The notes under the pieces: generated by a model
Database searches by the model: none
What the model was told of the DNA's origin: nothing
What the model saw: the letters and a program-made list of their open reading frames with translations, nothing else
In this document: positions 26,101-34,204 of the stretch, piece by piece
How the letters are laid out: each line of letters begins with the position of its first letter
How positions within the stretch are numbered: position 1 is the first letter of the stretch
Position numbers and translations under genes: made by a program
Assembly: GCA_044350425.1 (NCBI GenBank)
Contig: JBILHS010000001.1
Location: 66,535 to 130,534, forward strand
Source of the DNA: M3007 sp044350425
GTDB taxonomy: Bacteria; Bacteroidota; Bacteroidia; Chitinophagales; Saprospiraceae
DNA: 64,000 nucleotides
Direction: 5' to 3'

Positions 26101-26895
26101 CTGGACTTCCCCTATGACAGATCGCTGAGATGGATCAAGCGGCAACATGGTAAAACTATGGGCCCAACTCGCGGCATCTGCTGGCAGATCCGGAGCAACC
26201 GATGGTGGTTGGGTTACCTGAGTCCTTGACAAGGAAGGGAAAATCCCTGCCACGGCCGACCACAACAAACGGCCCGAACTCCGCTCGCCTTCCCAACGCT
26301 CGAAAGGCTGTATGCTTAAGGGAAGCCCATCTTCCACCAGACTCAGGTGCTGACGAACTGCTTCACAAAGCTCACTTAAAGCATGGACATCGATGCGCTT
26401 TCCATCTGCCACCAGTTGGGCAGTTTTAGAAAAGTCCGTATGGTACAGGGCGTCCAAAAGGTGGAAAAATGGAAAATTGGGTTGTACCCGATGGTTCTCA
26501 TTGCGCTGCAGTTGCCAAAGATCTGCATTTTGCTGGCTGGGCTCCAGGCTAACCTGCCATACAAAAAGTGGAGCGGCGACTTCCTGTCCGCCCAGTTTGG
26601 CCATTAAGAATGGGTATCCAATCCCAAGATTTTTGGTTCCAAATACCTTTTCGCGGTTCCTGGCTTCAAAGTAAAAATGATTGATCCAATCACCCGCCGG
26701 CGGATTTGCCTGAAGTGGCAAGTCAAAGGGTCGGTTGTCGAGCAACTCGTGTACTACCCGAATCGCCAGATCGTCGCCCAAAGCACTGAGATCAGCACGC
26801 AGGGGTGGTGCGGGTTGGGCATTAAGCCATTCAAGGGCTGCTCCGGAATAGGCAGCTGAAGTGATCGTGGAAGAAGGGATGGTAGTTTCTGGCAT
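23155..26895 (-). CDS. Superfamily 1 helicase with degenerate C-terminal nuclease-like domain
   Basis: A 1246-residue ATP-dependent DNA or RNA helicase. The Walker A motif GSSGSGKT lies at about residues 274-281 after DPSQRSVIGEVQ (Q-motif-like). Walker B VLVDEAHN lies near residue 848, so about 570 residues are inserted, largely helical. Later motifs include VFGDACQDMTPF, the HLHFWNSQLGFNQLHVVLTR block (motif V/VI region) and LLSLTHGT. The last ~110 residues (FGEEVELALRPYF, LAFDGVLAK, SYEWEEKLGQYFKQQGISFV, SAQWWRSPKQEARKL) resemble the MTES_1575/DUF559 very-short-patch-repair-like nuclease domain found on DUF4011-type helicases, but the usual acidic/His residues look incomplete. It may act in DNA repair or anti-mobile-element defence; no other defence gene is adjacent. 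Confidence 0.82.
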   Translation of the reverse strand: MPETTIPSSTITSAAYSGAALEWLNAQPAPPLRADLSALGDDLAIRVVHELLDNRPFDLPLQANPPAGDWINHFYFEARNREKVFGTKNLGIGYPFLMAKLGGQEVAAPLFVWQVSLEPSQQNADLWQLQRNENHRVQPNFPFFHLLDALYHTDFSKTAQLVADGKRIDVHALSELCEAVRQHLSLVEDGLPLSIQPFERWEGERSSGRLLWSAVAGIFPSLSRTQVTQPPSVAPDLPADAASWAHSFTMLPLDPSQRSVIGEVQRNALTVVEGSSGSGKTYLISAIAMNALSNGKKVLVVSKSINALRRAQKFLLEKGVGELSFVVRDLEGDKLMLSDMLRMSADSKNKSNYNPELFKTVLNKTQREQGKLDQAWVDIHQPFFGALSFTETVGRFLRANRTEGKDLLLSQLNPSDFAFNLEEYEESVAAIYASEPLFRRFPTLHHPLNRLNHNVFNDFDKDKGRAWAESQVLALLVQATALHHRYIGQTNDYDESLHDHFEQYYNDLALYIKRIQNGLEDGVIRFGPDFEKPISSGEKIYGVFSDKYKELVAAKERIGGIFTEMRQVYGLRRYFEFDFPAQFDSRNIRKISEMTRDFDGALKMWRRRVPSIVREDVRRLNGKSIHAEIDFREQIRDLEMALDAYVEEFNATGLYQDTLKHEMLTIPKRQEFLEDIIARLEDTQFYLRDFDDFYIWQKHWLSLGPAAQKTVRTLCKIKPQNWQAAFESWYLHHLLQKEFRPDFLWDEDTLTNVSIYGRELRQMLPAQISTLWQDRKNAALRAMKSSYSTEYKNWFGKDNRKLSANLKAEELFHKHILPLTDTLPVLLTTPEVALDVVQLSNMQYDVVLVDEAHNIAKQECYHLFDMAKHLVVFGDACQDMTPFAEDDILEFCKGIGAKTLHLDYQHQDTPEGWIRFNKIAFGTPFKRTPSGRSALDSTVVVNVEGRYDETAGTNEAEARQIIDWLNLIEPTSSNMYPVVGIACATVQQRDLISAQLLRIRQKKMAGWEKIQQLYLNGLGVYQFAELQGQHVDVLLLSLTHGTTDAHGSLTRHLHFWNSQLGFNQLHVVLTRATQKFYIAHSIPEGLHSVLAADKTFIGTCILSHLVTFADFLQRGERDAAEEQLNKMKKLLAYEDSFFEPTVFGEEVELALRPYFEQNQMKRSAMAVGVRVPLFIQGKGASEQSSVLAFDGVLAKTTLPSYEWEEKLGQYFKQQGISFVPVLSAQWWRSPKQEARKLASRLLRGGE

Positions 26896-27069
26896 AGGAA
26901 TGATTAGTCAATGCGCAAAAGAACACATTTTGCTCAAAATCAGGACTGATTAGTTTTTGGTGAAATTAAGCCGCTATGTTTTTGGTAAGCTAAGCGGTTA
27001 GGAAAAATGGATTGCTTACTTTCGCGTTGTAATTTTTTCAATCTCATAATTTAGCATTTATCCATCATT

Positions 27070-27834
27070 ATGGAAAAAAGAACCTTTCTCAAGACCGGCC
27101 TCTTTCTGGGGATTGCCGCCGCCACTACTTCATTTTTAGATGCCTGCAAATCTGCTGCCAAAACAAGCGTACCGGCCACATCCACCCTGCCTCCACCTAA
27201 AATGCGGCGTACAGAACCCTTTACTTTGCCTGCCTTAGGCTACAATGCCGCGGCATTAGAGCCCCATATTGACAAAATGACCATGGAGATCCACCATGGC
27301 AAACACCACAATGCCTATGTGACCAACCTAAACGATGCCGTGAAGGATACCGTATATGTTGATTACGAATTGGATGATATTGTAAAACGAATCAGCACCT
27401 CAGATGCTGATAAAAAAATTCGAAACAATGCGGGTGGCCACTGGAATCACTCCTTTTTCTGGCAAACCATCGCACCCGGTGGCGGAAGCGAGCCAACAGG
27501 AGATCTGGCTGCAGCCATCAATTTAGCTTTTGGCTCACAGGAAAACTTCAAGGAGCAATTCACCAATGCAGCCAAAGGCGTTTTTGGTTCCGGCTGGGCC
27601 TGGTTGTGTGTTGGAAAGGACAAAAAACTGTTTATCAGCAGCACCCCCAATCAGGACAATCCATTGATGCTCAATGTCGCCAAACAACTTGGCACACCCA
27701 TTCTTGGACTAGATGTTTGGGAGCATGCCTACTACCTCAAATATCAGAACAAACGGCCTGATTACATCACGGCCTTTTACAACCTGATCAACTGGAAATT
27801 GGTTGCAGGACGCTACGATAAAACTATGTTTTAA
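27070..27834 (+). CDS. sodA/sodB-like: Exported Fe/Mn superoxide dismutase, probable lipoprotein
   Basis: A 254-residue superoxide dismutase. The metal ligands are in MEIHHGKHHNAY, GHWNHSFFW and LDVWEHAYYLKY, in the family order. Unlike cytoplasmic enzymes it begins with about 45 extra residues: KRTFLKTGLFLGIAAATT, then a Cys in SFLDACKS that fits a lipobox, then a proline-rich linker. It would therefore detoxify superoxide outside the cytoplasm, anchored by a lipid. Whether it uses iron or manganese cannot be told with certainty from the sequence. It is monocistronic and convergent with kup. Confidence 0.93.
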   Translation: MEKRTFLKTGLFLGIAAATTSFLDACKSAAKTSVPATSTLPPPKMRRTEPFTLPALGYNAAALEPHIDKMTMEIHHGKHHNAYVTNLNDAVKDTVYVDYELDDIVKRISTSDADKKIRNNAGGHWNHSFFWQTIAPGGGSEPTGDLAAAINLAFGSQENFKEQFTNAAKGVFGSGWAWLCVGKDKKLFISSTPNQDNPLMLNVAKQLGTPILGLDVWEHAYYLKYQNKRPDYITAFYNLINWKLVAGRYDKTMF

Positions 27835-27842
27835 TGCTGAAC

Positions 27843-27882
27843 AGTGATGCATTGACCTAAAAACCAGGGTCAATGCATCACT
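27843..27882. terminator. Hairpin between convergent sod and kup genes
   Basis: A perfect 15-bp inverted repeat (AGTGATGCATTGACC / GGTCAATGCATCACT) with a 10-base loop, placed between two converging genes. No long T run follows on either strand, so it may act as an RNA-stabilising hairpin as much as a terminator. Confidence 0.6.
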
Positions 27883-27930
27883 ATAAATTGTTGCACAAAG
27901 ACCTCGTTTGCAAGGAAGCCGAAATCAAGG

Positions 27931-29898
27931 TTAATTGCGCCTGGGGTTGATAATCCGTTTCAATCCGACTTGTTTTACCGGCTGTAATACAAGCGGTGCC
28001 TCCTCCATTTCCACAGAATCTGAATCCAGGCCGAACCAGTTTTTAGGGGATGAAACCCATCCCTTCACGGAGAGGTAGGTTGAAAGAATTAGTTGCTCCC
28101 CCCATGGAAGTTCGTTTTCGTTCGACAGAAACTCCTGAATAATAACAAAGCGGAAGTCACCTGTAGGATATTTACTATCCGTAGAATGGTAGCGGGAGTA
28201 AATGGTAAGCTCCTCGTTTTCAACAAGTTCCTGGACCACTTTGTGCATAAATACATTCATGCGCTGTTGGACCCTGAAGCCCAGACGGAAGTTTACTTTG
28301 TAAACATCATCAGAAGCTATTGTATTCACCTCGTATTCCATGGTAAATGGTTCATCCGTAGTCTCTATATGCACAAACCAATAAACGTCAGCTCGCTTAG
28401 GCTGGGTCTGGAGGATTGAATAGAAGACCTTCTCTTCTGCTTTTTGAGGATGTTTGGCCGTTGTGAGAAAGACAAGATTGGTAGCGTATTTGGGCACATC
28501 CATATCGTTGCTCAGAGTGATCAACTGATCCAGATAATCCTTAATTTTCAATTCATCAGAGTAACTCTGCCGGATGCGTCGGGCCCTTACCCACAAGTAC
28601 ATGATTCCAAAAAGCAAAGATGCCATGATAACTGTCACGTAGCCACCTTCAGAAAACTTGAGTGTATTGGCAATAAAGAAACACCCTTCCCAGGATAGAT
28701 AAAAGAGTAAGAAAAACCAAATTAGCCCTGCTTTATAACGTTGTAATACCATCCAATTAGAAAGCAAAATTGTGCTGCAAATCATCGTGACGACCACCGA
28801 AAGCCCATAAGCTGCCTCCATCTTTGAGCTTTGTTGGAAATAGAGTACAACTGCAATACAACCCATCCAAAGGACCGAATTTATAGCCGGAATATAGATT
28901 TGCCCCTTCATGTTAGTAGGAAACATGACTGTCATTTTGGGTAAAAAACCTAGTCGTATAGCTTCAGAAGCTAGCGTAAATGAACCGGAAATCATACTCT
29001 GGCTCGCAATTACGGCTGCACAAGTAGATATGATGATACCTGGCCAAATGAACCAACCTGGCATTACTCCATAGAATGGATTATCATCTAAGGGCATGCC
29101 TTCATGATGTAATAGCCATGCAGCCTGGCCAAAGTAATTGAGCAGCAAACTGGTTTTAACGAAAATCCAACTAACTCTGATATTGTCCCGACCACAGTGG
29201 CCTAAGTCCGCATACAAAGCTTCCGCCCCGGTCGTACATAGAAAAACAGCACCCATTACAACCAGCATGTGAGGGCTTTGTCGCAAAAGTTCGATACCCA
29301 TCCAGGGGTTAATCGCCTGAAAAACGGATGGCATATAAATAATTTGTCCTATTCCTAAGACTGCCAGCATAGAAAACCAGATCAACATCATTGGACCAAA
29401 TCCCTTGCCCACCGTAACTGTCCCAAAACGTTGAATGAAGAAAAGACCTGATATAATCACAATGGTGGCTATAATAATACTCATCTGAGGAATTCCAGGG
29501 TATTTTATGGCCAACCCTTCCACTGCCGAAGAAACTGAGATCGGTGGCGTAATCATCCCTTCCGCCAACATTGCAGCCCCGCCTACCAAGGCAGGAAATA
29601 AAAGCCATCTTCTACGACGGCGCACCAATGAATACAGCGAAAAGATGCCACCCTCACCATTATTATCTGCGCGAAGTACCATCAAAACGTATTTGATCGT
29701 CGTCTGGATAAGTAGTGTCCAAAATACTAAAGATACCCCGCCTAAAACAGTCAATCGATCAATAATCTCACCTTCTCCAACAATGGCCTTCATTACATAA
29801 AGGGGCGAAGTGCCAATGTCACCAAAAATAATTCCTAATGTGATAAGCAATCCTGCTTTACTGAGCGGGTGATGTCCGTGATGGCTTTGTGTGCCCAT
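27931..29898 (-). CDS. kup: Potassium uptake protein Kup (KUP/HAK/KT family)
   Basis: A 655-residue potassium-proton symporter of the inner membrane. The N-terminal signature GIIFGDIGTSPLYVMKAI is diagnostic, followed by about twelve transmembrane helices (for example GVSLVFWTLLIQTTIKYVLM, IIIATIVIISGLFFIQRFG). DNNGEGGIFSLYSL contains the conserved E-G-G, and TGAEALYADLGHCG is the family's second signature. The C-terminal ~190 residues are a soluble cytoplasmic domain, as usual. It is monocistronic with a -7 box just upstream. Confidence 0.96.
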   Translation of the reverse strand: MGTQSHHGHHPLSKAGLLITLGIIFGDIGTSPLYVMKAIVGEGEIIDRLTVLGGVSLVFWTLLIQTTIKYVLMVLRADNNGEGGIFSLYSLVRRRRRWLLFPALVGGAAMLAEGMITPPISVSSAVEGLAIKYPGIPQMSIIIATIVIISGLFFIQRFGTVTVGKGFGPMMLIWFSMLAVLGIGQIIYMPSVFQAINPWMGIELLRQSPHMLVVMGAVFLCTTGAEALYADLGHCGRDNIRVSWIFVKTSLLLNYFGQAAWLLHHEGMPLDDNPFYGVMPGWFIWPGIIISTCAAVIASQSMISGSFTLASEAIRLGFLPKMTVMFPTNMKGQIYIPAINSVLWMGCIAVVLYFQQSSKMEAAYGLSVVVTMICSTILLSNWMVLQRYKAGLIWFFLLFYLSWEGCFFIANTLKFSEGGYVTVIMASLLFGIMYLWVRARRIRQSYSDELKIKDYLDQLITLSNDMDVPKYATNLVFLTTAKHPQKAEEKVFYSILQTQPKRADVYWFVHIETTDEPFTMEYEVNTIASDDVYKVNFRLGFRVQQRMNVFMHKVVQELVENEELTIYSRYHSTDSKYPTGDFRFVIIQEFLSNENELPWGEQLILSTYLSVKGWVSSPKNWFGLDSDSVEMEEAPLVLQPVKQVGLKRIINPRRN

Positions 29899-29923
29899 GT
29901 TTTTTTATCTGGTAAATCTGCGG

Positions 29924-29931
29924 CAAACGTA
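29924..29931 (-). promoter_or_regulatory. -7 box TACGTTTG upstream of kup
   Basis: Perfect TAnnTTTG on the minus strand, about 26 bases before the kup ATG. The -33 element is not clear. Confidence 0.6.
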
Positions 29932-30115
29932 GGCAGATTTTGAAAATTTCCGGCTAACATTATCCCGAAAGTCTGCTCAAAAGTCAAAAAACAGATTGCT
30001 TATTTCAGATAATGCAAAACAAATTCTGTCGCCCATTGTCTCTTTGTAAAAGAGTTTGGCAAACTGTTAAAAGAAGTGTGACATTTGCGAAACAAACCAA
30101 CCACCTGCGCTTTCA

Positions 30116-31618
30116 ATGAGATTGAAATTTTACACTTTACTGGCTGCCCTCACTCTGAATGCCGGGGCAGCATTTGGCCAAGAACCCAACCATACAGAAT
30201 GGTGTGGCACAAAGGGCATTACCCCCTGGTTCGACTATTACGTACAGAATCGGGAGGCGATTACCACTGAACGTGGCGGAAATGATACCGCATGGCTCTA
30301 TGTACCTGTCACCATCCAAATTACCGGAACGGATGCCGGAAGTGGGTATTATCCACTGGAGCAGGCCATTCAGTCGGTTTGCCAGATGAACGAACATTTT
30401 GCTCCTACGCGCATTCGCTACTACCTGCAACCCGGGGATCCGGTTCGCTACCTCAATAATTCAGATTGGCACAACCACCAATGGGAAGGCGGTGCTGACC
30501 TGATAGAAAGCAACAGAATCCCAGGTCGTCTCAATACCTTTATTGTAGCTGATCCGGCAGGCAACTGTGGTTATTCCTGGATGGACGCCATTGTAATGTC
30601 TAAAAACTGTTCCGGTCCGGGCAACCGAACCTGGGCGCACGAAGCCGGTCACCACCTGTCCCTACCCCACCCCTTTTATGGCTGGGAAGGTTTTACCTGG
30701 GATTATTCGCAGGCTGCTCCTGCAGAAATCAACGGCCGCCCGGTTGAAAAGGCTGATTCTACCAATAGTTATGTTTCCGGCGATTTCTTCCGTGATACAC
30801 GCGCAGACTATCTGAACTATCGCTGGCCTTGTATGGCAAATGGCGAAAGTCAAACCCAACAGCGTGACCCAAACAATGTACCCTTCCGCTCTGACGGCAC
30901 CCTGATCATGGGTTATTCTTCAGATGATTGTGGTGCAATTTTCACCCCTGAACAAGTAGGTGCCATGCGCGCCAACCTTCAGGATGAGCATGCTGATTAT
31001 CTTCAGGTAACAGAACCAGGAGTCGAGATCGCAGATGATGCTGTGGTTGAACTCGCCATGCCTTTGGACTCACAAACCGTTCAGTATAACAACTTTACGC
31101 TGCACTGGAATCCGGTTCCAAATGCTACTTTTTACACGGTAGAAGTTTTCCTTTTCAGTAACCTGACTCCGCGCCTGTTCTACCAAACGGTGTATAACAC
31201 TACTTCAGTTACGGTCAATAAGGGCATCCCTAACAACCGCACGCTCTACTGGCGCGTACGGGCTTACAACGAATGGGATCTTTGCCAGCCTGTAAACATT
31301 CAGGAGCTGGGTGTTTTCAAAACTAAAAACTTTTCTGCTACCAACGATTTGGAGTCCACTGTGCTTGCAGAGTTATCACCAAATCCTGTTGCTGCAGGTT
31401 TCCCTGCCAAGCTGCTCCTGACCTCTGATGAGAATATGGAGGCCGTGTTGACCATTACGGATGCATCCGGAAGACAATGTCAGCGGCAGGCGGTGAATCT
31501 GTCCTTTGGGGAAAACTTGCTGGAAATACCTACGGATGCGCTTCCGGCAGGACTTTATACCCTGACCATTCAGAATGAAAAAGGTACGATCCTGAAGCGA
31601 CTGGCTGTTACAAAATAA
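30116..31618 (+). CDS. Secreted zinc metalloprotease with T9SS C-terminal sorting domain
   Basis: A 500-residue secreted protease. A signal peptide (LLAALTLNAGAAFG) is followed by a metzincin-type catalytic domain with the zinc motif HEAGHHLSLPH (first His about residue 175) and a downstream Met-turn (IMGYSSDDC, about residue 265), closest in layout to the M43/pappalysin group. A fibronectin-type-III-like module (about 310-405) and a C-terminal sorting domain (LSPNPVAAGFPAKLLL to GLYTLTIQNEKGTILKRLAV) follow. The latter directs export through the type IX secretion system and is removed outside. The Gly usually found in HEXXHXXGXXH is Ser here. Probably degrades extracellular protein. Confidence 0.88.
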   Translation: MRLKFYTLLAALTLNAGAAFGQEPNHTEWCGTKGITPWFDYYVQNREAITTERGGNDTAWLYVPVTIQITGTDAGSGYYPLEQAIQSVCQMNEHFAPTRIRYYLQPGDPVRYLNNSDWHNHQWEGGADLIESNRIPGRLNTFIVADPAGNCGYSWMDAIVMSKNCSGPGNRTWAHEAGHHLSLPHPFYGWEGFTWDYSQAAPAEINGRPVEKADSTNSYVSGDFFRDTRADYLNYRWPCMANGESQTQQRDPNNVPFRSDGTLIMGYSSDDCGAIFTPEQVGAMRANLQDEHADYLQVTEPGVEIADDAVVELAMPLDSQTVQYNNFTLHWNPVPNATFYTVEVFLFSNLTPRLFYQTVYNTTSVTVNKGIPNNRTLYWRVRAYNEWDLCQPVNIQELGVFKTKNFSATNDLESTVLAELSPNPVAAGFPAKLLLTSDENMEAVLTITDASGRQCQRQAVNLSFGENLLEIPTDALPAGLYTLTIQNEKGTILKRLAVTK

Positions 31619-31662
31619 GCTTGGATTCGGGTTGAAACGCTACCCATTTCTTGGATTAAAAT

Positions 31663-31709
31663 AAAAAGAGGCGGCCTCACATCGAACGATGTGAGGCCGC
31701 CTCTTTTTT
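31663..31709. terminator. Strong bidirectional terminator between the T9SS protease and purB
   Basis: A 22-bp stem (31663-31684 with 31687-31708, GAGGCGGCCTCACATCG core) with only a 2-base loop, A-rich on the left and T-rich on the right, so it works for both convergent genes. Confidence 0.93.
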
Positions 31710-31735
31710 AATGCTGGCTGGAGTCGAAGCCGCAA

Positions 31736-33070
31736 TCAGGCACCGACATAATTGTGCGGGGTGAGCCGTTTCAATTCTTCTCTGACTTCCTCAGCTATGG
31801 CTAAGGTATCAATAAACTCATGCAAATGTTCGCGGGTAATGAGATGCCTGCCACGTGTAAGCGCCTTGAGTGCTTCGTAAGGCTGCGGATAACCTTCTCT
31901 CCGAAGAATTACCTGAATACCTTCTGCAATGACCATCCAGTTGTCTTCGAGATCATCGTACAATTGACCCTCATTCAGGGTCAGCTTTCCCAATCCCTTC
32001 TGAATGGATTTTAAGGCTATGATGGTATGGCCCATGGGTACTCCGATGTTACGAAGCACGGTCGAGTCTGTCAGATCGCGTTGCAACCGACTGATCGGGA
32101 GCTTTTCTGCCAGATGTTGCCACAAGGCATTGGCCAGGCCAAGATTGCCTTCAGCATTTTCAAAGTCAATGGGATTTACTTTGTGCGGCATGGCGGAAGA
32201 TCCTACTTCTCCTTCTACCGTCCTCTGGCGGAAATATTCCATGGAGACGTAGGTCCACACATCCCTGCAAAATCCGATCAGAATGGTATTGATCCTTGCT
32301 ATGGCCTGGCACTGAGCGGCAAAGCAATCGTAATGTTCAATCTGAGTGGTATGTTTGGAGCGTTCCAGTCCAAGGAATTCGCGCACAAATTCGTCGCCAA
32401 AGCGTTGCCAGTCATAATCCGGATAAGCGGCATAGTGCGCATTGAAATTACCGGTTGCTCCGCCAAATTTGGCCCGATGCGGAATGGCTTTCAATAACTC
32501 CAGCTGAACATCAATCCTTTCCACAAATACCTGGAACTCTTTGCCTAAAAGTGTCGGAGACGCGGGTTGGCCATGGGTGCGGGCAAGCATCGGCACACGC
32601 CCCCATTCCTGGGCAACCTGCTCGAGCATGTCACGGATTTGTTTTAACAATGGATAATACACTTGCTCCATCGCCGTTTTAAATAAAAGCGGCGTGGCGG
32701 TGTTGTTCACATCCTGTGAGGTAAGTCCAAAATGCACAAATTCACGCAATTCATCCAGTCCCAGGGCATCAAAACGTTCTTTCAGGAAGTATTCTACAGC
32801 CTTTACGTCGTGATTGGTTTTGCGTTCGATGGATTTAATTTGTTCTGCGTCGGCATTGCTGAAGCGTTCAAAAATGGCATTCAGCTCGTCGATCTTATCT
32901 TCTTCGAAACTGGAAAGCTGTGGCAATCCATATTGACACAGGGCTATAAAGTATTGAATTTCAACGAATACGCGGTATCGAATGAGCGCGTATTCACTAA
33001 AATAGTCGGCGAGTTCGCGGGTTTTGTCGGCGTAACGCCCGTCGATGGGAGAGATGGCAAGTAGAGACAT
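31736..33070 (-). CDS. purB: Adenylosuccinate lyase
   Basis: A 444-residue enzyme of the fumarase/aspartase superfamily that cleaves SAICAR and adenylosuccinate in purine synthesis. The N-terminus MSLLAISPIDGRYADKTREL is typical of the long (E. coli-like) type. The superfamily signature GSSAMPHKVNPIDFENAEGN is complete, with the catalytic Ser in the flexible loop, and HGLTSQDVNN-type FGLTSQDVNNTA and ARTHGQPASPT (catalytic His) are present. The start is the Met at 33070; an in-frame ATG at 33103 is disfavoured because its extension is not family-like. It is a single gene closed by a shared terminator. Confidence 0.96.
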   Translation of the reverse strand: MSLLAISPIDGRYADKTRELADYFSEYALIRYRVFVEIQYFIALCQYGLPQLSSFEEDKIDELNAIFERFSNADAEQIKSIERKTNHDVKAVEYFLKERFDALGLDELREFVHFGLTSQDVNNTATPLLFKTAMEQVYYPLLKQIRDMLEQVAQEWGRVPMLARTHGQPASPTLLGKEFQVFVERIDVQLELLKAIPHRAKFGGATGNFNAHYAAYPDYDWQRFGDEFVREFLGLERSKHTTQIEHYDCFAAQCQAIARINTILIGFCRDVWTYVSMEYFRQRTVEGEVGSSAMPHKVNPIDFENAEGNLGLANALWQHLAEKLPISRLQRDLTDSTVLRNIGVPMGHTIIALKSIQKGLGKLTLNEGQLYDDLEDNWMVIAEGIQVILRREGYPQPYEALKALTRGRHLITREHLHEFIDTLAIAEEVREELKRLTPHNYVGA

Positions 33071-33140
33071 GGAGTTGCTGTTTGGAAATCGTTTGCGCGG
33101 CAAAATTCGTGTTTTCCAGCCAGCAAAAGCAAGCTCGGCC

Positions 33141-33148
33141 TACCTTTG
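33141..33148 (+). promoter_or_regulatory. -7 box TACCTTTG upstream of the 33.2-kb lipoprotein
   Basis: Perfect TAnnTTTG, with a leader of about 25 bases to the ATG at 33179. The -33 region has only a T-run. Confidence 0.6.
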
Positions 33149-33178
33149 CGTATTCTTTTTTAAAACGAACTTTTTGAC

Positions 33179-33616
33179 ATGAACAAATCAGCCACTTTTA
33201 CCGTCCAGTCAGTAGTTAAGGCCAGCCTTTTCAGCCTGCTTTTTTCAGCCTTTTTCTTCACTGCCTGCAACGATGATAAGAAACAAATTGAAACCCTTTC
33301 CAAAGCCACTGAAACGTTGCATGATGAAGCCATGAAGGATCTGGCCGACATGAATCGTATTGCCCGCGAACTCAAGGAAACGTTGGTAGCGGCCACGATG
33401 ACACCGGAGCAATCTGCGGTGTATGACGAGGTACTCACCAACATGGGAAAAGCCGAAAACAACATGATGGATTGGATGAAAAACTACCAGGCAATCGATG
33501 CGATGGCCCCGGCAGATGCACTCAAATACCTTCAGGAACAAAAAACACTGATTGAAAAGAACCAGGTAGAGATCAAAGCCGCCCTGGAGGCCGGGAAAAA
33601 ATTACAGGGAAAATAA
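33179..33616 (+). CDS. Small helical lipoprotein
   Basis: A 145-residue protein with a signal peptide ending in the lipobox FFTAC (Cys about residue 30). The mature part is almost wholly helical and coiled-coil-like (IETLSKATETLHDEAMKDLA, NNMMDWMKNYQAIDAM, IEKNQVEIKAALEAGKKLQ). I recognise no named family. The layout is that of small periplasmic lipoproteins of the Bacteroidota envelope. It has its own -7 box and is followed by a DUF1573 lipoprotein gene on the same strand. Confidence 0.7.
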   Translation: MNKSATFTVQSVVKASLFSLLFSAFFFTACNDDKKQIETLSKATETLHDEAMKDLADMNRIARELKETLVAATMTPEQSAVYDEVLTNMGKAENNMMDWMKNYQAIDAMAPADALKYLQEQKTLIEKNQVEIKAALEAGKKLQGK

Positions 33617-33683
33617 CCTGTTTTGAATGGAGGGTGTCTCCATGTGGGACCCCCTCCATAACCAGATGAACCATTTAAAAAGC

Positions 33684-34145
33684 ATGAACAACATGAAATT
33701 CAATAATCTTTTCTGCTTCCTTACCCTGGCCATCTTCCTGGCCTGTAATACCGCTCAAAAAGCGCAGCCGGCCCTATCAGCACCCGTTTCTACAGAACCC
33801 GTTCCCAAGCCACTTCATTCTCCGACTTTCGTCACCTGGGACAAAAAAATGGTAGATCTGGGCAAGGTGAAAAAAGGTGAAAAACGAACCTTGTTTTTTG
33901 AGCTCACCAACACCAGCAACCAGGAGGTTCAGATCGAGATCGTAGATGCCTGCGAATGTACCAAAGTAGATTACCCCAGAGGACCCATTGCTCCGGGTGA
34001 CAAAGGCAGATTTGATGTGATTTTTGACAGTACCGAGAAAGATGCCTCTGAAACCATCGGGATTACGGTGGTGTTTAAAAACACAGATACTGCCGGAAAT
34101 CCACGTATTGAATCTGTAGAATATAAATTTGAATTGGAGAAATAG
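33684..34145 (+). CDS. DUF1573-family lipoprotein
   Basis: A 153-residue lipoprotein with a signal peptide ending in LACN. The mature Ig-like domain has WDKKMVDLGKVKKGEKRTLF, FELTNTSNQEVQIEIVDACE, the conserved C.CT (CECTKVDYPRGPIAPGDKG) and a final strand in YKFELEK. This is the DUF1573 fold, an immunoglobulin-like domain common in exported Bacteroidota proteins and of unknown function. The start could also be 33666 or 33693. It lies about 60 bases before the caspase-TPR gene and might be cotranscribed with it. Confidence 0.85.
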   Translation: MNNMKFNNLFCFLTLAIFLACNTAQKAQPALSAPVSTEPVPKPLHSPTFVTWDKKMVDLGKVKKGEKRTLFFELTNTSNQEVQIEIVDACECTKVDYPRGPIAPGDKGRFDVIFDSTEKDASETIGITVVFKNTDTAGNPRIESVEYKFELEK

Positions 34146-34204
34146 TATTTTTTTGATTCATATTTGCGACTTTCGCAACCAGTTAATCTGTAATCAACTT
34201 AATT

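Noticed and set aside
23155..26895. The helicase region as part of a multi-gene defence island
   Set aside because: Neighbours are DUF3817, a DUF418 relic, superoxide dismutase and kup; no restriction, toxin or phage gene is adjacent, so only a single-gene role can be proposed.
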